Of a DNA stretch of 64,000 nt, positions 58,236 through 64,000 are shown in pieces (positions within the stretch are counted from its first letter, which is position 1; every line of letters begins with the position of its first letter). Source of the DNA: Poa pratensis (lineage: Eukaryota > Streptophyta > Magnoliopsida > Poales > Poaceae); contig CAMZMU010000027.1 of assembly GCA_947311845.1 (NCBI GenBank), positions 24,560,461-24,624,460 on the forward strand. The letters are read 5' to 3'. Below the pieces are notes generated by a model that had not been told where the DNA came from, ran no database searches, and saw only the letters and a list, made by a program, of their open reading frames with translations. Made by a program: the position numbers and the translations under genes.

Positions 58236-58345
58236 CTCCCTCCGTCCCAAAATAAGTGTCTCAAAGTTGTACAAAAGTGAATGTATCTATACTTGTTTCA
58301 TGTCTAGATACATCCACTTTTTAACAAATCTAAGACAGTTATTTT
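58236..58345. mobile_element. Truncated Stowaway MITE at the Helitron 5' edge
   Basis: It begins CTCCCTCCGTCCCAAAATAA directly after a TA and carries the usual arm (TGTCTCAAAGTTGTACAAAA). The right arm decays after AAATCTAAGACAGTTATTTT and lacks the terminal CGGAGGGAG. Confidence 0.65.
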
Positions 58346-58488
58346 CCGAGTTTACCCCCACGAGTTAAGAAATACTACAACCTTTGCCACCGCCAAGTGC
58401 AACGTCTCCGGTTCGGTGCTCCCATGGAAAAGAAGAAAAAAATCCCCAATGATCCCATCCCCGAGTCTCCATTGACGCGATCCGCCGG

Positions 58489-58810
58489 ATGACCTCCTCC
58501 AGCTCTCGTCGAGCTCCCACCGGACGAACTACTCCACCAGCCGGAGCGCCTTCTCAACTAGAAGAGCTCCTCCTCCACGCAGTTCGACGCACCGCCGCCG
58601 ACCCGCCCCCAGACTTCGCCGTCGACCAACCCGCCAGATCGACGAGAACGGCGGCGAGGAAGACGACTTGTGTTATGCCATGGACGCGTCGAGGGGCGGG
58701 AGCAACCCGGCTTCCACATGGAAGGAGGATACAGAGGGGCTCGAGGAGGACTCGTACGGGGACGCTGGCCTGCCTAGCCCCAGCAGCAGCGGCTATGCAG
58801 GTGAGCGGGG
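58489..58810 (+). other. GC-rich coding-like segment in the Helitron, possibly a captured exon
   Basis: One frame reads through EEDDLCYAMDASRGGSNPAS and GLEEDSYGDAGLPSPSSSGY and ends at a splice-donor-like GCAGGTGAGC near 58798. Composition is typical of a grass first exon. I cannot identify the source gene; it could instead be EMC6 promoter sequence captured along with the exons. Confidence 0.35.
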
Positions 58811-58916
58811 CAGCAGCCTCTCCTCCAGCGCCGGCGGCGGCGAGCCCAGATCGTGCCGTCCCAGTCAGACTCCGCCTCCAAATCTCTCCCGTACCAGTCG
58901 AGATTTCACGGCGGCG

Positions 58917-60201
58917 ATGGCGGCGACCGGCGGCGACGTCCCCATCATCCAGGCGGAGAACCTCACCAGCAACGTCAGGTCCATCCTCTACAGGTCCGCG
59001 CCTCTCCCACCCTCCCTCCCGCGCATACCCCCTCTCCTCGATGGGTTAGATGACCCGATCTGATCTGCGAGCGTGTTCAGTTATAGCTTGGTGTGATCCG
59101 AGCGTATCTTATGGGCAACTAGCGTAATTACGGCTCACTAGATGTTTCTCTGCAAGTATTGGTAGGAAGGGAACGTGGGAGCGGAATTTTTTGTTGAGCA
59201 AGGGGACGACGGGTGTGGAGTTCGTGTCTCTCCTGGAGCTACGATGCGATGCTGTAGCCACGCTAGGTTAATATGAAACACCAGTACAACAGTGAATTGG
59301 AACTCTTGGTAGCTGCGTGGTGGTGGTGGTGGATCGGCTGAACAGACTTAGAATTATGTGCCTGAACTTTGACTTGATGATTTCTGGATAACAGAGGGGA
59401 CTGCTGGAGTGGTACGGTACGATCTGTGACTCTGTGAGCAACTATTTGCTAAACGTGAGTGACTTTAGGTTGAGCAACCATATTATTTTTTTGAATAATA
59501 GCAGGAGAGCTGCTATGTTTATATCATTAGAAGAAGTTGTAACAGAGTACATGCAGGAGGAAGCATAGATTCTCGCAATAAAACAAAAAAAGGAGGAAGC
59601 ATAGATGGCCTCCCCTTTGGGTGATATCGTATATCCGCTAGGTTGAACACCCATATTAGATCCGCTAGGTATATGTAATTTTCGAGTGGGGCAGGTATAG
59701 AGTGATGTTATCCTTGATTCCTTATGTTTGAGACTCATGTGGAGAGCTGTTTAGACAAAGTAATTACACTCTCGTAGCTGTTTTAATGTGTTTGATTGGT
59801 GGTACTGGACATGCATAATATTGCAGCGGGTAAACAGGCTTCAGACACTGATTGTTTTATGTGCGATGACACACTATCCAGTTTCCTGTTTCTGTTTTGT
59901 TGATTACACTGTTTTCTACTATAAGGAGATATCATAGACATTTCACTTTTTTGTATTTAACCAAATATTGTTTTGTCCTAAACATGATGATTTCTTTGTG
60001 TTACAGTCGGACATTCTTGTCGATCACTGGTGGAGTTGTTGCTGGTGTCTGGGATTCACGGGTCTGACGGGTTTCATCTTCTACTTTCTGATAATGATGG
60101 TAGCATCTCTTGGTCTCTTGGCGAAGTCAAAGTTCTCGGTCCACACATACTTCGACAGTTGGAGCAGGATTTTAGTCGAAGGAGTTTTTGGCGGCCTTAT
60201 G
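58917..60201 (+). pseudogene. EMC6: Captured EMC6 fragment (exons 1 and 2, frameshifted, exon 3 missing)
   Basis: EMC6 is a small membrane subunit of the ER membrane protein complex, which inserts and folds membrane proteins. Exon 1 (58917-58993) encodes MAATGGDVPIIQAENLTSNV and the start of the conserved RSILY stretch. Exon 2 (60007-60201) encodes the two transmembrane stretches with FTGLTGFIFYFLIMMVASLG and KSKFSVHTYFDSWSRILVEG. One G is missing near 60051-60054, shifting the frame just after the GVVAGVW motif. The last exon, encoding the C-terminal membrane segment and the conserved FAYDIVHIF-type end, is absent before the Helitron terminus. It cannot make functional EMC6. Confidence 0.85.
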
Positions 60202-60977
60202 GTAAGAATCATTGCCGCCATGATATATTGTGTGATTTATTATTTGTAGCCTAACTGCCTACATTTTAACCCTTGGATGCTATTTGATGTACTGCTGAAA
60301 TATGCCCCATACACACACTGCTGTTTATAATTGGTGTGGCGTTCTCATCAATGATGTCATCTTGGTTGTTTTTATTAAGTTATAATCTAGGAAGCTATTG
60401 AACATTGAGCTGGATCCACATGAGTTCTTATTTGTCACAGCAGTCAATTTTTTTGATGTTAGGACTTAAGAGTTACACAAGTATAGCAGTACTAAGTCTG
60501 AATTCGGTGTACATCTGAACCTACAATCATTCATCAGTTCCCAGCAAGGGCTCCTTCAGTTGTTCACCGAGGCGTCTGATGTTCATGCCACCGTTTGTGC
60601 AGTCACATCTTCACATATTTGGGAGGCTAAAAAAATTGTACGAAATGGGGAGGGGAGAAGAGCAAGGGAGAGCATCATCGGGTGAGCAGCAGAACAGGAC
60701 ATGGCTGGTTGGTACGTGGAATGGGAAGTGTTGGTTGCAAGATGGAAGAGAGAATGCAGTGTATTTGTAGCTCAGTATAGGAAGGACATTGAGTTGATTC
60801 AAAGCAAAATTAATAAACACAATATTAATTTATTTTACGCCCGTTGCAACGCACGGGCATTTTGCTAGTTGAAATCTAATACTGTTGGTGCACGTAAGCC
60901 AGCACGAAGCGTGTGGATCGATACGTGGTACATATTACTACTGATCATGTAGGTAAGATAATTAGCTTCAACACAGA

Positions 60978-61063
60978 CCGACCTTAGCTCAGTTGGTAGA
61001 GCGGAGGACTGTAGTATTTGCAGATCAATCCTTAGGTCGCTGGTTCGAATCCGGCAGGTCGGA
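60978..61063 (+). tRNA. tRNA-Tyr (GTA) with intron
   Basis: The acceptor stem CCGACCT pairs with AGGTCGG, followed by discriminator A. The A box TTAGCTCAGTTGGTAGAGC and B box GGTTCGAATCC are intact. The anticodon GTA is at 61011-61013. A 13-nt intron (about 61015-61027) follows base 37, as in all plant tRNA-Tyr genes. A T-run (from 61064) provides Pol III termination. The gene appears functional and is the left edge of the tandem array. Confidence 0.95.
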
Positions 61064-61142
61064 TTTTTTTTAATTTTGACTTCTCTGTTTCCTTTTTTAA
61101 TTTTTTTTTAAAGGATCCACACTGCGTATTCAACCCAGATTA

Positions 61143-61485
61143 CAAAACGAAGAACAGAAATACGCAGACGAACAAGCTGAAGAACTCAGCACAACAGCAG
61201 CGCCTGAAGAACCTGAGAGGCAGACCGCTGAACCGCCGCAAACGCTTGAAGATGAACTCCATCGCGCAGACGAACAAGCCGAAGAACTCAGCACAACAGC
61301 AGCGCCTGAAGAACGCAGACGAACAAGCCGAAGAACTCAGCACAACAGCAGCACCTGAAGAACCTGAGAGGCAGACCGCTGAACCGCTGCAAACGCCTGA
61401 AGATGAACTCCATCGCCGAACACCGCCGGAGAAGAAGACACCAGGCCGCCGCCAACCCCGGGAAGGGAGCACCCCACTCATGTAG
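61143..61485 (+). repeat. Internal minisatellite within each tandem unit (first copy)
   Basis: Subunits with the core GACGAACAAGCCGAAGAACT, then CAGCACAACAGCAGCGCCTG, repeat three times per unit, alternating with GAACCTGAGAGGCAGACCGC. The plus strand encodes variants of DEQAEELSTTAAPEEPERQ. Equivalent stretches lie at about 62076-62417 and 63008-63345. Confidence 0.8.
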
Positions 61486-61511
61486 AAGACCGCAGGAGTC
61501 ATCCGCCGCAA

Positions 61512-62417
61512 GTGACGGAACCGAAGATCGCTGAACGCACACAGCCATGGCGCCTCCATCCCGCAGCCACCCCTCTTCCAACCAACCCTGCACTGAGCAC
61601 AAACACGGCTTGCTGGAACCCCCGCCGAGAGCACGCCTTGACCACACCTTCTTCCCTCGCCACCACGGCCGGCCGGAGAAAGAAGGAGCAAAGCGATGAT
61701 GAAGCAGAGCACGCTGACAGAGCCACTCCAACCCATTATTCTATGTTACTTTGTGATCTCGTTTCCTTGCAAGATCTGTTATTGATAAATGTGCCGCCGC
61801 ATTTCAGCCAAACCTTGCCTTTGTATACTTCCGCAAATATCGGAGGCCAAATATTGCGAAATAAAGTCAGATGTGGTTTTTTTTTAGATAAAAGGCACCA
61901 AGTGCCCAACCTTAAATTAATAAGGCGGACTGTAGTATTTGCAGATCAATCCTTAGGTCGCTGGTTCGAATCCGGCAGGTTGGATTTTTTTTTTAATTTT
62001 GACTTCTCTGTTTCCTTTTTAAAATTTTTTTTTAAAGGATCCACACTGCGTATTCACCCCAGATTACAAAACGAAGAACAGAAATACGCAGACGAACAAG
62101 CCGAAGAACTCAGCACAACAGCAGCGCCTGAAGAACCTGAGAGGCAGACCGCTGAACCGCTGAACCGCCGCAAACGCCTGAAGATGAACTCCATCGCGCA
62201 GACGAACAAGCCGAAGAACTCAGCACAACAGCAGCGCCTGAAGAACGCAGAACAACAAGCCAAAGAACTCAGCACAACAGCAGCACCTGAAGAACCTGAG
62301 AGGCAGACCGCTGAACCGCTGCAAACGCCTGAAGATGAACTCCATCGCCGAACACCGCCGGAGAAGAAGACACCAGGCCGCCGCCAACCCCGGGAAGGGA
62401 GCACCCCACTCATGTAG
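61512..62417 (+). other. Open frame spanning tandem units 1 and 2 (301 codons)
   Basis: The frame begins MTEPKIAERTQPWRLHPAAT in unit 1. It passes through the LINE tip and the tRNA-Tyr 3' half, and ends in unit 2 after the acidic DEQAEELSTTAAPEEPERQ repeats. A similar frame recurs across units 2 and 3 but is broken at 62818. It is probably a fortuitous frame created by the duplication; expression is unknown. Confidence 0.3.
61926..61984 (+). pseudogene. Partial tRNA-Tyr, copy 2 (5' half missing)
   Basis: Contains anticodon, intron, variable region and intact B box, but no A box or 5' acceptor strand. The acceptor 3' strand carries AGGTTGG where the intact gene has AGGTCGG. It is followed by a T-run. 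Confidence 0.9.
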
Positions 62418-62856
62418 AAGACCGCAGGAGTCATCCGCCGCAAGTGACGGAACCGAAGATCGCTGAACGCACACAGCCATGGCGCCTCCATCCCGCAGCC
62501 ACCCCTCTTCCAACCAACCCTGCACTGAGCACAAACACGGCTTGCTGGAACCCCCGCCGAGAGCACGCCTTGACCACACCTTCTTCCCTCGCCACCACGG
62601 CCGGCCGGAGAAAGAAGGAGCAAAGCGATGATGAAGCAGAGCACGCTGACAGAGCCACTCCAACCCATTATTCTATGTTACTTTGTGATCTCGTTTCCTT
62701 GCAAGATCTGTTATTGATAAATGTGCCGCCGCATTTCAGCCAAACCTTGCCTTTGTATACTTCCGCAAATATCGGAGGCCAAATATTGCGAAATAAAGTC
62801 AGATGTGGTTTTTTTTAGATAAAAGGCACCAAGTGCCCAACCTTAAATTAATAAGG

Positions 62857-62915
62857 CGGACTGTAGTATTTGCAGATCAATCCTTAGGTCGCTGGTTCGA
62901 ATCCGGCAGGTTGGA
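62857..62915 (+). pseudogene. Partial tRNA-Tyr, copy 3 (5' half missing)
   Basis: Same truncated form as copy 2, including the C-to-T change in the acceptor strand. Copies 2 and 3 are therefore more closely related to each other than to the intact gene. Confidence 0.9.
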
Positions 62916-63737
62916 TTTTTTTTTTAATTTTGACTTCTCTGTTTCCTTTTTAAATTTTTTTTTTAAAGGATCCACACTGCGTATTCACCCCAGATTACAA
63001 AACGAAGAACAGAAATACGCAGACGAACAAGCCGAAGAACTCAGCACAACAGCAGCGCCTGAAGAACCTGAGAGGCAGACCGCTGAACCGCTGAACCGCC
63101 GCAAACGCCTGAAGATGAACTCCATCGCGCAGACGAACAAGCCGAAGAACTCAGCACAACAGCAGCGCCTGAAGAACGCAGAACAACAAGCCAAAGAACT
63201 CAGCACAACAGCAGCACCTGAAGAACCTGAGAGGCAGACCGCTGAACCGCTGCAAACGCCTGAAGATGAACTCCATCGCCGAACACCGCCGGAGAAGAAG
63301 ACACCAGGCCGCCGCCAACCCCGGAAGGGAGCACCCCACTCATGTAGAAGACCGCAGGAGTCATCCGCCGCAAGTGACGGAACCGAAGATCGCTGAACGC
63401 ACACAGCCATGGCGCCTCCATCCCGCAGCCACCCCTCTTCCAACCAACCCTGCACTGAGCACAAACACGGCTTGCTGGAACCCCCGCCGAGAGCACGCCT
63501 TGACCACACCTTCTTCCCTCGCCACCACGGCCGGCCGAGAAAGAAGGAGCAAAGCGATGATGAAGCAGAGCACGCTGACAGAGCCACTCCAACCCATTAT
63601 TCTATGTTACTTTGTGATCTCGTTTCCTTGCAAGATCTGTTATTGATAAATGTGCCGCCGCATTTCAGCCAAACCTTGCCTTTGTATACTTCCGCAAATA
63701 TCGGAGGCCAAATATTGCGAAATAAAGTCAGATGTGG

Positions 63738-64000
63738 TTTTTTTTTAGATAAAAGGCACCAAGTGCCCAACCTTAAATTAATAAGGCCACCAAGTTCACA
63801 GATACGGATTACATGCTGCCGCGTACAGCTTAGCCATAAGAGACAACCAGTGCAGAACAAGCTGAGGCATACAGCTTTGCCAACAAAAACTACGAGGAGC
63901 TAGCGAGAAGAAAAGAAGCCGAACGACCACTTCCTCTCCTCCCAGCGGCTCACGACCTGCTGGATCTACTCGGGCGATTTGCTGTATACAACAGCTTTAG
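63738..64000 (-). mobile_element. 3' end of a LINE on the minus strand, continuing beyond the window
   Basis: A T-run at 63738-63746 (poly(A) tail on the minus strand) is followed by AGATAAAAGGCACCAAGTGC, a common antisense start of Triticeae LINE 3' UTRs. The sequence then runs to the window end. No RT motif is within reach. The first ~45 bp are those repeated in the tandem units. Confidence 0.5.

Larger units (their letters stand above)
58227..60868 (+). mobile_element. Putative Helitron carrying captured gene fragments
   Basis: The 3' end CCGTTGCAACGCACGGGCAT, then TTTGCTAG, fits the known 3' consensus of grass Helitrons: GC hairpin GCCCGT/ACGGGC followed by CTAG (60865-60868). The next base is T. 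The 5' end TCTCTACTA (58227-58235), preceded by A, fits the known grass Helitron start. Insertion between A and T with no target duplication is the Helitron rule. The 2642-bp element encodes no Rep/helicase. It carries EMC6 exons 1 and 2 in forward orientation and another GC-rich coding-like segment. Confidence 0.75.
61008..63786 (+). repeat. Tandem triplication of a ~0.92-0.93-kb unit starting inside tRNA-Tyr
   Basis: Units run 61008-61928, 61929-62859 and 62860-63786, with high mutual identity. Each contains the tRNA-Tyr 3' half with intron, a T-run, an internal minisatellite, a GC-richer stretch and the last ~45 bp of an antisense LINE. Junctions read ATAAGGC then GGACTG, joining LINE sequence to the tRNA anticodon stem. 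After the third unit the LINE sequence continues unbroken, marking the original right flank. Confidence 0.92.

Noticed and set aside
61140..63597. Long minus-strand frames of 147-204 codons across the tandem array
   Set aside because: Cys/Ser/Phe-rich translations are the complement of a GC-rich minisatellite and recur only because the unit is repeated.

Overview
This window is nuclear DNA of a grass, almost certainly a Triticeae species (wheat, Aegilops, rye or barley group). The signs are intron-rich plant genes, Stowaway MITEs with CTCCCTCCG termini, an Angela/BARE-like Copia element with a TGGTATCAGAGCC primer site, Tat- and Athila-like Gypsy elements, and a grass-type Helitron terminus. 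There is no bacterial-style gene organisation. All identifications were made by reading the sequence; no database search was possible.

Layout. (1) 1-10503: one decayed Tat-lineage Ty3/Gypsy retrotransposon on the minus strand. It has a 5' LTR at 10010-10503, then gag, protease, RT, two RNase H domains and integrase, followed by a motif-rich spacer and two spliced-looking genes on the opposite strand; the far LTR lies outside the window. (2) 10504-13421: intergenic, with a degenerate minisatellite and a GC-rich stretch holding a 21-G run. (3) 13422-28079: a gene island with two apparently intact housekeeping genes, both on the minus strand. These are VPS53 (GARP tether subunit, 24 exons, 836 codons) and a 12-exon TPR protein (612 codons). 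Their introns and spacer carry MITEs, a foldback element and a SINE. (4) 28615-46451: a nested retrotransposon block. An old Angela-like Copia element is arranged as truncated internal, LTR, internal, LTR. It is interrupted by a solo LTR (31454-33052), a young pol-less Athila-like element (37409-44530, TSD GCGTA) and a TRIM-like miniature element (44817-45489, TSD ATGGG). (5) 46452-52071: intergenic DNA with small transposon relics and one intact single-exon gene for a small ubiquitin-like protein related to the N-terminal part of plant BAG proteins (51037-51531). (6) 52072-57497: a complete Mutator-like element with ~86-bp TIRs and a 9-bp TSD (CCGGAAGTA). It carries a decayed plant-mobile-domain gene and a second, convergent, decayed ORF, and no recognisable transposase catalytic domain. 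(7) 58227-60868: a putative Helitron that captured the first two exons of EMC6 and lost the last. (8) 60978-64000: an intact intron-containing tRNA-Tyr gene that is the left edge of a ~0.93-kb tandem triplication. Each later unit starts inside the tRNA gene and ends in the 3' tip of an antisense LINE.

Working genes are VPS53, the TPR gene, the Ubl gene and tRNA-Tyr. Almost everything else is mobile DNA at various stages of decay. The most unusual structures are the tRNA-anchored triplication with an open frame running across units, the EMC6-carrying Helitron, and the PMD-bearing Mutator element with its second ORF.
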